DNA from: Lachnospiraceae bacterium
GTDB taxonomy: Bacteria; Bacillota; Clostridia; Lachnospirales; Lachnospiraceae
Assembly (NCBI GenBank): GCA_021205755.1
Contig: JAJPWX010000090.1
Span: 1 to 40,379 of the forward strand
DNA length: 40,379 bases
Reading direction: 5' to 3'
Made by a program: the position numbers and the translations under genes. Below, in pieces: positions 16,883 through 24,738 of the stretch. The stretch's first letter is position 1, and every line of letters starts with the position of its first letter. A model generated the notes under the pieces. The model was not told the DNA's origin, did no database searches, and saw nothing but the letters and a program-made list of their open reading frames with translations.

Positions 16883-17329
16883 ATGGTTTATGATGCGTTA
16901 AGAATTGCCAGATATATTATTGGGCGGTGCAATGAAAAGGGTAGAGTGATCAGCAACTTAAAATTGCAGAAGATATTGTATTTTGTACAGGCGGAATTTT
17001 TAGTTACGAAAGGACCGACATCGCCTTGCTTTAACGAGGAGATTGAAGCCTGGGATTTCGGGCCTGTAGTTCCAGTGGTTTATCAACAATACAAAATATA
17101 TGGTGGAGCAAATATACCTGCATCTGAAAAAATAATAAGCACCAAAAATATTGCTGAAAAAGATCAAAATATAATTAATGGTATTGTGGATGAATGCGTA
17201 AATTACTCCGCGTCTGCTCTGGCGGACATAACGCATCATCAGACACCGTGGATACAGGCGTATCGTAAAGGAAGCCATAATAATGTGATTTCAAAGCAGA
17301 GTATTTTTGACTTTTTTGTTGAGAGGTAA
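16883..17329 (+). CDS. Panacea-domain (SocA-like, DUF4065) antitoxin
   Basis: This 148-residue protein matches the SocA/GepA-type Panacea fold. It has DALRIARYII at the start, the helix KLQKILYFVQAEFL (about 28-41), and the signature EIEAWDFGPVVPVVYQQY (about 53-70). It ends in the ADITHHQTPW segment typical of the family. Panacea proteins act as antitoxins for many unrelated toxins, including membrane proteins, or as proteolytic adaptors. AGAAGGG lies upstream of ATG 16883, about 42 bp after the LexA-controlled promoter. The next gene begins 4 bp after its stop, so the two are almost certainly co-expressed. The pair is visibly more A+T-rich than its neighbours, suggesting transfer. Confidence 0.87.
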   Translation: MVYDALRIARYIIGRCNEKGRVISNLKLQKILYFVQAEFLVTKGPTSPCFNEEIEAWDFGPVVPVVYQQYKIYGGANIPASEKIISTKNIAEKDQNIINGIVDECVNYSASALADITHHQTPWIQAYRKGSHNNVISKQSIFDFFVER

Positions 17330-17333
17330 CAAT

Positions 17334-18326
17334 ATGCCTGGAATTGTGATTGATATTAATAAAACGGAAGACAACAATAAAAAGACCTCTATAAATACAG
17401 AAGACCAGATTCATGACATGATGGAGCAAATTAGTAATCTTTGTGAGAGCCTTTTTGTAGAAAATGACCGGTTTGATAGGGCAGATTTCTTTTGGAAATT
17501 AAAGGAATATCTTGCTGAGTATGATCGGATTCTGTATGCGCCCATAAGTAATATCATTTATAATTGTTACAACGAAAATGATGAGGGAGTAGCGGAAAAA
17601 CAGATAGGTACTGTAATTTCTAATTTGGAAGCTGTTGTGGCGTATGTTTATACTTCTGAATGTTTAGAAGCGAAAAATATGGGGTCAGGTGAAAAAGCAT
17701 ATGAAGATTCGAAAAAAGCAGTATTAAAAATATGGGATCATATCAATCTGGCAAAACAGCAATATATGGCTTTAAAACAATCAGATGAGGAGTATAAGAA
17801 AAAGTTTACCGCAAATATTGAGCCGATTAAGGAGGGTATTTCGAAAGATTTAAATTCGCAGCTGCTGTCAATAGTAAGTATATTTACTGCGTTGGCATTT
17901 TTGATTTTCGGTGGGATAAGTTCTTTGGATAATATTTTAGCGAACCAGGGTATTCCGCTGTTTAAATTGATAATTATTGGAGCTGTTTGGGGATTGTGTA
18001 TATTAAACCTGATATTTGTATTCCTTTTCTGTATCGGGAAAATGACAAAATTAAATTTTAAATCCACAGACGATGAAAATGCTACTATATTTCAGAAATA
18101 TCCAATAGTATGGTGGACAAATTTGATTATTGTTTCTATGATACTGGCGGGTATCTGGGGATATTATTTAACCAAAAAGGGCATTTATACATGGTTCGAT
18201 AATATCTGCTATGAAAGTCCCGTATTAACGACACTTATTGGAACGTTATTAATTAGCTTAGTGATTACACTAATTGCGTGGAAACTATTAAAAGAAACAA
18301 GGTATTCTAAAGATAATGAAAATTAA
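17334..18326 (+). CDS. Four-helix membrane protein, candidate toxin/effector of the Panacea pair
   Basis: I do not recognise a named family. The 330-residue protein has a soluble N-terminal half (about 1-170: charged, helical, probably coiled around 120-170). Four membrane segments follow at about 177-198, 209-235, 258-279 and 297-319, and the tail is short and charged. ATG 17334 is preferred over an upstream frame start at 17307, because GAGAGGT lies just before it and it sits 4 bp after the antitoxin stop. By position next to a Panacea gene, and by topology, it may be a membrane-damaging toxin or abortive-infection effector; that is inference only. Codon use and base composition are A+T-rich like the antitoxin and unlike jetD or the downstream dehydrogenase. 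Confidence 0.85.
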   Translation: MPGIVIDINKTEDNNKKTSINTEDQIHDMMEQISNLCESLFVENDRFDRADFFWKLKEYLAEYDRILYAPISNIIYNCYNENDEGVAEKQIGTVISNLEAVVAYVYTSECLEAKNMGSGEKAYEDSKKAVLKIWDHINLAKQQYMALKQSDEEYKKKFTANIEPIKEGISKDLNSQLLSIVSIFTALAFLIFGGISSLDNILANQGIPLFKLIIIGAVWGLCILNLIFVFLFCIGKMTKLNFKSTDDENATIFQKYPIVWWTNLIIVSMILAGIWGYYLTKKGIYTWFDNICYESPVLTTLIGTLLISLVITLIAWKLLKETRYSKDNEN

Positions 18327-18365
18327 CGCTTGTTTGATTGGTATGATGTAGAAAAGAGGCAAGCC

Positions 18366-19421
18366 ATGAAAGCAATTTTAATCGGAAACCGGGAGCGCTT
18401 TGAAAAGTTTTATCCGCATACGGCGTTTGCGGATACTGTGGAAAAGTTTTACCTGTCGATGGAGGAAGTAACGCAGGGCATACCGGCGGAGGCACGGGAC
18501 GCGCAGTTTCTGGCGGCGGACGCCATTGCGCGGGTTCCGGCGGATCTGATGGCGCTGCTTCCGGATTTGAAAATCATTCACTCAGAGGGCGTGGCCTATA
18601 ATGGAATCGATTGTGCTGCCGCGGCAGAGCGAGGAATTTATGTTTGCAACAACCGCGGCGTGAATGCGGACGCGGTGGCGGAGCAGACGATCCTGCTGAT
18701 GCTTGGCCTGTTGCGGAGTGTGACCGCGGGGGACGCAGCGGTTCGCGCAGGGCAGCAGATTCAGCGAAAGGAATACATGATGGTGAATGGAATCACGGAG
18801 CTGGGTGAGTGCCGTATCGGGCTGATTGGTTTTGGCGACATTGCGAAAGCAGTGGCGAAACGGCTGGTTCCCTTTGGCTGTGAGGTTTTTTACAACGCGT
18901 CGCACCGGAAGAATGAGGAGCTGGAGGCGGAGTATGGCGTGAAGTGGATGGAGCGGGAAGAAATGCTGAAAAGCTGCGATATCATCAGCATCCATGTTCC
19001 CGTGACGCCGGATACTACCGGAATGGTGAATGAAACTTTCCTTAAAACCATGCGTCCCAACGCGCTGCTGATTAACACCGCGCGAGGGGAGATTGTGGAC
19101 AATGCGGCGCTGAAAAAAGCGCTCATGGAAGGATGGATTGCGGGAATCGGTCTGGATACGGTTGCCCCAGAGCCGGTCGCGGTGGATCATCCGCTGCTGC
19201 ATTTGCTGCCGGATGAGCCGGATATGGTGGATAATGATAATTCGCGCAAGGCGACCAGGGCAGCTACTCATATGGACGATGTGGATAAAAAAATATTGTT
19301 TTCCCCGCATATCGGCGGCGTGACGACAGGCGTTTTTCGGAAAGGGCATCGCAATATCTGGCATGCGTTTGAGCAGGTCAGCAAAGGAGAACGCCCTGCG
19401 AACATAGTAAACGGACTTTAA
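18366..19421 (+). CDS. NAD-dependent D-2-hydroxyacid dehydrogenase
   Basis: This 351-residue cytosolic oxidoreductase of the D-isomer 2-hydroxyacid (phosphoglycerate/glyoxylate-type) family has the Rossmann loop GLIGFGDIA (152-160) and catalytic R240 (NTARGEIVD), E269 (APEP) and H315 (SPHIGG). ATG 18366 follows AAAAGAGGC; the longer frame from 18330 lacks a site. An acidic insert of about 27 residues (283-309) lies between the Glu and His motifs and is not usual for the family. Its stop overlaps the convergent stop of cobO in a shared TTAA. The substrate cannot be told from sequence. Confidence 0.9.
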   Translation: MKAILIGNRERFEKFYPHTAFADTVEKFYLSMEEVTQGIPAEARDAQFLAADAIARVPADLMALLPDLKIIHSEGVAYNGIDCAAAAERGIYVCNNRGVNADAVAEQTILLMLGLLRSVTAGDAAVRAGQQIQRKEYMMVNGITELGECRIGLIGFGDIAKAVAKRLVPFGCEVFYNASHRKNEELEAEYGVKWMEREEMLKSCDIISIHVPVTPDTTGMVNETFLKTMRPNALLINTARGEIVDNAALKKALMEGWIAGIGLDTVAPEPVAVDHPLLHLLPDEPDMVDNDNSRKATRAATHMDDVDKKILFSPHIGGVTTGVFRKGHRNIWHAFEQVSKGERPANIVNGL

Positions 19422-19966
19422 CTCTCAATCCCGCCCCGCGCCCGGATGCCCTGGTCAAACGGATGCCGGATTTTCCGGATTTCGGATACATAGTCGGCTT
19501 TTTCAATGAGCGCCCCGCTTGGCCCCTGCCCGGTCAGGATGACCTCGAGATGCTCCGGCTTGTTTTCGAGGAACTGAAGAAGGAGTGCTTCATCGAGCAG
19601 ACCGGCCCGGATGGTGTAGATGATTTCGTCCAGGAATAACAGGTCGTAGTTCTCATCTGCGGCCTTCTGTGTTACGGCTCGGAGCTGATTTTCGTAGTAA
19701 GACTTCCGCTCCGCCTTTTCGTCTGGAGTCATCTGGAAGCTGAACTTTTCCTGCGGAAGACCGTCTACGATTGTGATATGGTCGGAAAGGTTCAGCACCT
19801 TTCGTTCGCTGGTGGAGTTGTCTTTCATAAACTGGTAAATCAGGACATGCAGGCCGTACCCGGCAGCCCGGGCGCAAAGCCCCATTCCGGTTGTGGTCTT
19901 GCCCTTGCCGTCTCCGCAGTAGATGTGGATGAGGCCGGTGTCTTTTGTTAATGATTGTTCGGACAT
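19418..19966 (-). CDS. cobO: Cob(I)yrinic acid a,c-diamide adenosyltransferase
   Basis: This 182-residue protein is of the CobA/CobO/BtuR family, which adenosylates corrinoids using ATP. The P-loop is GDGKGKTT (18-25). LLFLDEI (about 110-116) and the RHPFDQGIRARGG end (168-180) are characteristic. No other cobalamin gene is nearby and no cobalamin riboswitch was recognised upstream, so it may serve corrinoid salvage. It lies 76 bp after the mscS gene on the same strand and may share its transcript. Confidence 0.93.
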   Translation of the reverse strand: MSEQSLTKDTGLIHIYCGDGKGKTTTGMGLCARAAGYGLHVLIYQFMKDNSTSERKVLNLSDHITIVDGLPQEKFSFQMTPDEKAERKSYYENQLRAVTQKAADENYDLLFLDEIIYTIRAGLLDEALLLQFLENKPEHLEVILTGQGPSGALIEKADYVSEIRKIRHPFDQGIRARGGIES

Positions 19967-20042
19967 AGAATGTTCAATCCTTTCTTAAAATTGTTGGTAA
20001 CAGCTCAGAGCAGCATCGAAATGAAAAGACAGGTGCTGGGCA

Positions 20043-20882
20043 CTATGGACGTCCTTCTTCGCTCAGATGTACATCCATCTGTGGATATGGGATGTGCAGC
20101 CCGGCCCGGTCAAATTCCATCTTGATCTGTTCATTCATCTGCCAGAGCACAGGGTAGTATTTGTCTGTAGGAACCCAGCAGCGCAGCCCCAGTACCACGC
20201 CGTTGTCGCCCAGTTCGGAGACAAAGACAATGTGTTCTTCTTCGTGCAGCACATCTGCGTTTTTCAGAATCAGCCGCTCCAGAACTGCTTTGGCGGCTTG
20301 CAGGTCATCCTCATAGGAAATGCTTACTTTGACTTCGAGTTTTCGCCGGTCGGCAGCGGTGACATTCACCATGACGTTGTCTGCGAGCGTGCCGTTTGGC
20401 ACAATGACCCGGCGGGTATCGGTGGTCAGAAGGGTGGTGTACATAATCTCGATTTTTTGTACTGTGCCTTCCATTCCCTGTGTGACAATGTAATCACCTA
20501 CGTGGAACGGCTGAAAGACCAGGAGAATAAATCCTCCGGCCAGGTTCGAGAGACCGCCCTGAAACGCCAGGCCGAGCGCAACGCCGCCGGAGGCGACAAC
20601 TGCGGCGACTGAGGTCTCTGTTACGCCAAATTGCATGCCGATCCATAATATCAGAAGACAGTATAACAGAATTTTGACGATGGAGCAGGAAAAAGTGACC
20701 GCTCCCTCCTGCATTTTAGAGCGTTCTAACATCTGACGGAATGCGCGCATCAGCCAGATAATGACTTTTCTGCCGACCAGATAAACGATGATGCACAGAA
20801 TGACTTTTAATAAAAAAGCGACGACGAGCGGTACAGATTCGCCGATATAGTCCTGAATGTTAAAGTACCAGTTTTCTAGCAT
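20043..20882 (-). CDS. mscS: MscS-family small-conductance mechanosensitive channel
   Basis: This 279-residue membrane protein has three N-terminal hydrophobic segments (about 15-40, 60-85, 95-115). The third is followed by the MscS pore signature GVALGLAFQGGLSNLAGG and FHVGDYI, then the beta and alpha/beta vestibule domain to the end. Length is close to E. coli MscS. It releases solutes on hypo-osmotic shock. ATG 20882 is chosen because AAAGGA lies eight bases upstream; the longer frame to 20924 has no site. Confidence 0.93.
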   Translation of the reverse strand: MLENWYFNIQDYIGESVPLVVAFLLKVILCIIVYLVGRKVIIWLMRAFRQMLERSKMQEGAVTFSCSIVKILLYCLLILWIGMQFGVTETSVAAVVASGGVALGLAFQGGLSNLAGGFILLVFQPFHVGDYIVTQGMEGTVQKIEIMYTTLLTTDTRRVIVPNGTLADNVMVNVTAADRRKLEVKVSISYEDDLQAAKAVLERLILKNADVLHEEEHIVFVSELGDNGVVLGLRCWVPTDKYYPVLWQMNEQIKMEFDRAGLHIPYPQMDVHLSEEGRP

Positions 20883-21054
20883 AAACAAAATCCTTTCGCA
20901 GAAATTGGGACAGCTTCTCAGCAATAAAGAAGAAGACTGCCGAAAGAAGAAAGCATAGGTGCAGATCGCTTTAAAGATAAGCGTTCAAGCGGATATGGTT
21001 GCGTCTGCATTTGCCTAGTATAGCATAATCCGGCGAAATATGGTAGTCTGGTGA

Positions 21055-21083
21055 TTTACTATTTTTGACGAATGTGGTAAGAT
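21055..21083 (+). promoter_or_regulatory. Candidate promoter for the TPR lipoprotein
   Basis: TTTACT and TAAGAT are 17 bases apart, about 150 bp upstream of the 21235 start. Confidence 0.4.
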
Positions 21084-21106
21084 GGTTACCGGTTACACGT
21101 ATAGTG

Positions 21107-21146
21107 GTTGAGATAACATAAATTTAGTTGTGGTACGACCTGTAAT
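21107..21146 (+). repeat. Intergenic 40-bp repeat, copy 2 (partner 9644-9683)
   Basis: Second copy of the GTTGAGATAA...GACCTGTAA block. A short, weaker resemblance (TATGGTGTGACATCTAA) occurs near 24653 before cdd. Confidence 0.55.
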
Positions 21147-21234
21147 CAAGATGAAAATTGCGTAGACCGATATGAGAGCTAAGAAGAAAGCTTGCGCGAA
21201 ATGTGAAAAGCGTGAAGACGAAAGGAATCAATCT

Positions 21235-22305
21235 ATGAGGGGTAAAATACAAATTCGCTATATGGCCTATGTGCTGCTGCTGTTGCTTGCGGTGTTTACC
21301 GGTGGCTGTGCGATGGGGGAGGCATCCGGGGAGAAGACGACAGAAGGGCTAGAGGCTCTTTCGGAAGGAAACTATCAGGAAGCAGTGACGTTTTTTGAGG
21401 AGGCGGTGTCTGACGGTGAAGCGCTGGTGCAGGCTTACCGCGGACTTGGCCTGGCTTATATGGGGCTTGGGGATTATGAGAGTGCGGCAGAGGCTTTTGA
21501 GACGGCGCTGACGCATACGGATTCCCGTATGCCATCTACAACGGAGGACATTCGCCTGTATCTTGCTACGGTGCAGTACCGCATGGAAAGCTATGCGGAT
21601 GTGATCAATACCTGTAACGATATTCTGAATGACGCAGAGGAAGGCAATGCTGATGCTTATTTTTTGCGCGGCGCGAGCTACCTTTGCGAGAATGAAACGG
21701 AAAAAGCGGCGGCGGATTTTGACGCGGCGGTTGCCCTTTCCCCATCTGATTATGATTTGTACCTGAATATTTATGAATGTTACGCGCAGGAGAGCCTTTC
21801 GGCCGTAGGCGTGACCTATTTGCAGGCGGCACAGAATCTGACAGGCGATGATACGGAATATTATTACAATCAGGGACGGATTTACTATTATCTGGGGAAC
21901 TACAGCGAAGCGCAGCAGATGCTGATTGGCCCGGTGGAGGAGAAGTACGAGCCGGCCATGTATCTGATCGGTAAGGTTTACCTGGCGATGGATGACTATA
22001 CGCACGCGCTTTCTGTTTATCAGCAGATTCAGGAGGAATTTGGTGAGAGCACCCAGTGCTATAATGGGCTGGCCTTGTGCGCGATGATGCAGGGAAATTA
22101 TGATACGGCATTGAATTATATTAGCCTTGGTCTGGCTTTGGATGGTACGGATGGAAAACAGGAGCTGTATTTCAATGAGATTGTAGCTTATGAAAAAATG
22201 CTGGATTTTGAGACAGCTGCGGAAAAAGCGGCAGCTTATATAGAGAATTATCCGACGGATGAAGCCGGGCAGAAAGAATGGGAGTTTCTGCAGACGCGGC
22301 AGTGA
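21235..22305 (+). CDS. TPR-repeat lipoprotein
   Basis: This 356-residue protein has a short basic start, a Leu-rich hydrophobic core (YMAYVLLLLLAVF) and a lipobox-like TGGC with Cys25, indicating a lipid-anchored extracellular protein. The rest is about seven tetratricopeptide repeats with the usual pattern (AYRGLGLAYMGLGDYESA, YYNQGRIYYYLGNYSEA, CYNGLALCAMMQGNYDTA). TPRs mediate protein-protein contacts; no catalytic domain is present. ATG 21235 is chosen because GAAAGGA precedes it and the signal sequence starts there, against a longer frame from 21172. The partner is unknown. Confidence 0.85.
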   Translation: MRGKIQIRYMAYVLLLLLAVFTGGCAMGEASGEKTTEGLEALSEGNYQEAVTFFEEAVSDGEALVQAYRGLGLAYMGLGDYESAAEAFETALTHTDSRMPSTTEDIRLYLATVQYRMESYADVINTCNDILNDAEEGNADAYFLRGASYLCENETEKAAADFDAAVALSPSDYDLYLNIYECYAQESLSAVGVTYLQAAQNLTGDDTEYYYNQGRIYYYLGNYSEAQQMLIGPVEEKYEPAMYLIGKVYLAMDDYTHALSVYQQIQEEFGESTQCYNGLALCAMMQGNYDTALNYISLGLALDGTDGKQELYFNEIVAYEKMLDFETAAEKAAAYIENYPTDEAGQKEWEFLQTRQ

Positions 22306-22377
22306 GACGATGCGCTGTGTGAGTCTGGCTATCGACGACACTTTTACAATATATGCTCATACAGCAAACAATGGAAA

Positions 22378-22415
22378 AGCCGATTGCTCCGTGCTTCGCA
22401 CTTACGCAATCGGCT
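22378..22415. repeat. Nested inverted repeat downstream of the TPR gene
   Basis: A 10-bp outer stem (AGCCGATTGC / GCAATCGGCT) encloses a small GTGC-TTC-GCAC hairpin. There is no T run on the plus strand but TTTTCC follows on the minus strand. It may be a terminator or an interspersed palindrome. The surrounding 22306-22729 stretch otherwise holds only the small ORF and the deoD promoter. Confidence 0.6.
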
Positions 22416-22472
22416 CACATATAACCCGTATAATGAGGAGTGCCCCCGGTATCTGGCATACCGGAGGCTATT

Positions 22473-22592
22473 ATGAAAAAATTTATCAATATGTGTAATG
22501 GAGCATTACAACATACAGGCGAGAATTGCTTCTCTTTAAGAGGTGACTATACTATAACAGGGGAATATGAACAAAATATGAACAAAAAATGA
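22473..22592 (+). CDS. Candidate 39-residue small protein
   Basis: ATG 22473 to TGA 22592 encodes a 39-residue peptide starting MKKFINMCNGALQHTGENC, with two cysteines and a basic end. The start is supported by an ideal GGAGG six to seven bases upstream. That site partly overlaps the 3' arm of a hairpin (CCGGTAT / ATACCGG, about 22446-22464), and TATAAT lies about 40 bp before it. No family is recognised and no -35 is obvious. Confidence 0.35.
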   Translation: MKKFINMCNGALQHTGENCFSLRGDYTITGEYEQNMNKK

Positions 22593-22638
22593 AAATATAG
22601 TTAAAATGACATAAAATAGAACTAAAATAAAAAAACAG

Positions 22639-22668
22639 TTGTCAGATATGCACATAGAATGTTAAACT
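22639..22668 (+). promoter_or_regulatory. Candidate promoter for the nucleoside-salvage operon
   Basis: TTGTCA and TAAACT are 18 bases apart, about 60 bp before deoD, in a very A+T-rich stretch. No DeoR or CytR-like operator was recognised. Confidence 0.4.
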
Positions 22669-22729
22669 ATAAGCAAATATGCTTCGTCAAAATTCAGAAG
22701 CATAAAGAGGAAGAAGGAGGAAATAAATT

Positions 22730-23437
22730 ATGAGTCAGACACCTACCCCGCACATTGCGGCAGCACCTGGAGATTTCGCACGGACGGTTTTGATGCCGGG
22801 AGATCCGCTGCGCGCAAAGCACATAGCGGAAACTTTTTTTGAGGACGCGGTACTGGTTAATAACGTCCGCGGCGTCAATGGCTACACAGGAACTTATCAC
22901 GGAAAGAAGGTTTCTGTGATGGCGAGCGGCATGGGAATGCCTTCGATTGGCATATATTCGTATGAGCTGTTTCATTTTTATGATGTGGAGAATATTATCC
23001 GCATCGGCACGGCGGGAGCGCTGACTAAGGAATTGCATCTGCGCGATCTGGTATTTGGCATGGGGGCGTGTACCGATTCGAATTACGCAGCGCAGTTCGA
23101 ACTTCCGGGTACCTTTGCACCAATTGCTTCATATGAGCTTCTGAAAAATGCAGTGACTGCGGCGGAGACGATGGGGATGAACTACAAGGTAGGGAACCTG
23201 GTTTCTGCGGATGTATTTTACAGTGACCGCCCGACGACAGAAAAATGGCAGAAGATGGGCGCGCTCGCAGTCGAGATGGAGGCTGCTGCTCTCTATATGA
23301 ATGCGGCGCGCGCCGGGAAGAATGCTCTGGCGATCTGCACGATTTCAGACAGCATGGTGACTGGGGAGATAACGACTTCCGAGGAACGCCAGAATAGTTT
23401 TGATAATATGGTGAAGGTTGCATTGGAGATCGCATAG
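22730..23437 (+). CDS. deoD: Purine-nucleoside phosphorylase DeoD
   Basis: This 235-residue hexameric-type purine-nucleoside phosphorylase splits purine (deoxy)nucleosides with phosphate into base and (deoxy)ribose-1-phosphate. Visible motifs are the phosphate loop MPGDPLRAK (22-30), RIGTAGAL (about 87-94), VEMEAAALY (about 178-186) and catalytic-Asp segment TISDSMVTGE (about 203-212). Length is standard. A strong GAAGGAGG site precedes ATG 22730. It is the first gene of a same-strand run deoD-deoB-cdd-pdp with gaps of about 25-100 bp. Confidence 0.96.
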   Translation: MSQTPTPHIAAAPGDFARTVLMPGDPLRAKHIAETFFEDAVLVNNVRGVNGYTGTYHGKKVSVMASGMGMPSIGIYSYELFHFYDVENIIRIGTAGALTKELHLRDLVFGMGACTDSNYAAQFELPGTFAPIASYELLKNAVTAAETMGMNYKVGNLVSADVFYSDRPTTEKWQKMGALAVEMEAAALYMNAARAGKNALAICTISDSMVTGEITTSEERQNSFDNMVKVALEIA

Positions 23438-23462
23438 ACAATGGGATAGGAGACGATAGGAA

Positions 23463-24638
23463 ATGCAGGTAAAACGGGTATTTGTCATCGTGCTTGACAG
23501 CTTCGGCATAGGCTATGAACCAGATGCGGACTTATTTGGAGATGTCGGGGCAAACACCCTGGCAACGATTGTGAAATCAGACCGCTATGATACGCCGAAT
23601 CTGGAGCGGTTTGGCATGTTTAATATTGATGGAGTGACATGTCGGCATGGCGTGGACGCGCCGATTGCTTCATATGGCCGTTTGCGGGAGCGCTCGATGG
23701 GCAAGGACACGACGATTGGTCATTGGGAGATTGCAGGCGTGGTTTCGCCGGAGCCGATGCCGGTGTATCCGGATGGATTTCCGGAGGAAGTGCTTGCGCC
23801 GTTCCGGGAGCAGACCGGGCGCGGTGTGCTTTGCAATAAACCATATTCCGGCACGGATGTGATTCGTGATTACGGAGAGCAACATATGAAAACGGGAGAC
23901 CTGATTGTCTATACCTCGGCAGACAGCGTATTTCAGATTGCGGCGCACGAGGAAGTAGTTCCGCTGGAGACGCTGTATGATTATTGCCGCAAGGCGCGGG
24001 CGATTCTGCAGGGAAAGCATGGCGTGGGGCGTGTTATTGCGCGGCCATTCGTGGGTGATAACGCGGCGACCTTTACCAGAACCCGAAATCGGCATGATTT
24101 TTCCCTTGTACCGCCAAAGCGCACGATGTTGGTGAGCCTGCGCGAGCATGGATTTGACACCTATGGAGTTGGCAAGATCAACGATATTTTTGCAGGGCAG
24201 GGAATTGCGCATACGACGCCGATTCAGGATAACGAGGATGGCATGAATAAAACACTTGCCCTGATGGATGAGGATTTCACCGGACTCTGTTTTGTGAACC
24301 TGGTAGATTTTGATATGCTTTATGGGCATCGCAATGACATAGACGGTTATGCGGCAGCCGCGACGCTCTTCGACCGGCAGCTCGCCGAAATGATGAGCAA
24401 AATGCGTGAGGATGATGTAGTGCTGATCACAGCGGACCATGGCTGTGATCCGGGCTTCCCGGGAACGGACCATTCGCGCGAGTATGTGCCGATGCTTCTC
24501 TATGGCAGGAGTGTTCGTCCAGGCGTGTCGATCGGTACGAGGAGCAGCTTCGCGGACATTGCGGCGACCGTATTGGAGATGTTTGGCATTCCGGAGAGTC
24601 TGGATGGGCAGAGCTTTTGGGAAGAAGTGAAAGCGTAA
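23463..24638 (+). CDS. deoB: Phosphopentomutase
   Basis: This 391-residue alkaline-phosphatase-superfamily enzyme interconverts (deoxy)ribose-1-phosphate and -5-phosphate, taking the product of DeoD and PDP to the pentose pathway or aldolase. The N-terminal metal motif is VIVLDSFGIG (D12), the phospho-acceptor Thr region is GKDTTIGHWE (about 80-89), and the C-terminal metal motif is ITADHGCDPGFPGTDHSREYVP (about 322-343, shown in part by D and H residues). Length is normal. It follows deoD by 25 bp. Confidence 0.96.
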   Translation: MQVKRVFVIVLDSFGIGYEPDADLFGDVGANTLATIVKSDRYDTPNLERFGMFNIDGVTCRHGVDAPIASYGRLRERSMGKDTTIGHWEIAGVVSPEPMPVYPDGFPEEVLAPFREQTGRGVLCNKPYSGTDVIRDYGEQHMKTGDLIVYTSADSVFQIAAHEEVVPLETLYDYCRKARAILQGKHGVGRVIARPFVGDNAATFTRTRNRHDFSLVPPKRTMLVSLREHGFDTYGVGKINDIFAGQGIAHTTPIQDNEDGMNKTLALMDEDFTGLCFVNLVDFDMLYGHRNDIDGYAAAATLFDRQLAEMMSKMREDDVVLITADHGCDPGFPGTDHSREYVPMLLYGRSVRPGVSIGTRSSFADIAATVLEMFGIPESLDGQSFWEEVKA

Positions 24639-24738
24639 GAGGGATCTTTGGCTATGGTGTGACATCTAATGCTTTTTGGGGCTGCGAGAGCACGGGCGCG
24701 TGCCGGATAAAGGCCGACAGGCGGAAGCGGAGGGGAAG

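Larger units (their letters stand above)
20883..21234. other. Divergent intergenic region mscS / TPR lipoprotein
   Basis: No gene is seen. It holds a minus-strand extended -10 (TGCTATACT, plus-strand 21017-21025) likely driving mscS, the plus promoter at 21055-21083, and one copy of the 40-bp intergenic repeat at 21107-21146. Confidence 0.5.

Noticed and set aside
19967-20042. Cobalamin riboswitch before cobO
   Set aside because: The gap is only 76 bp after mscS and no B12-box-like sequence was recognised.
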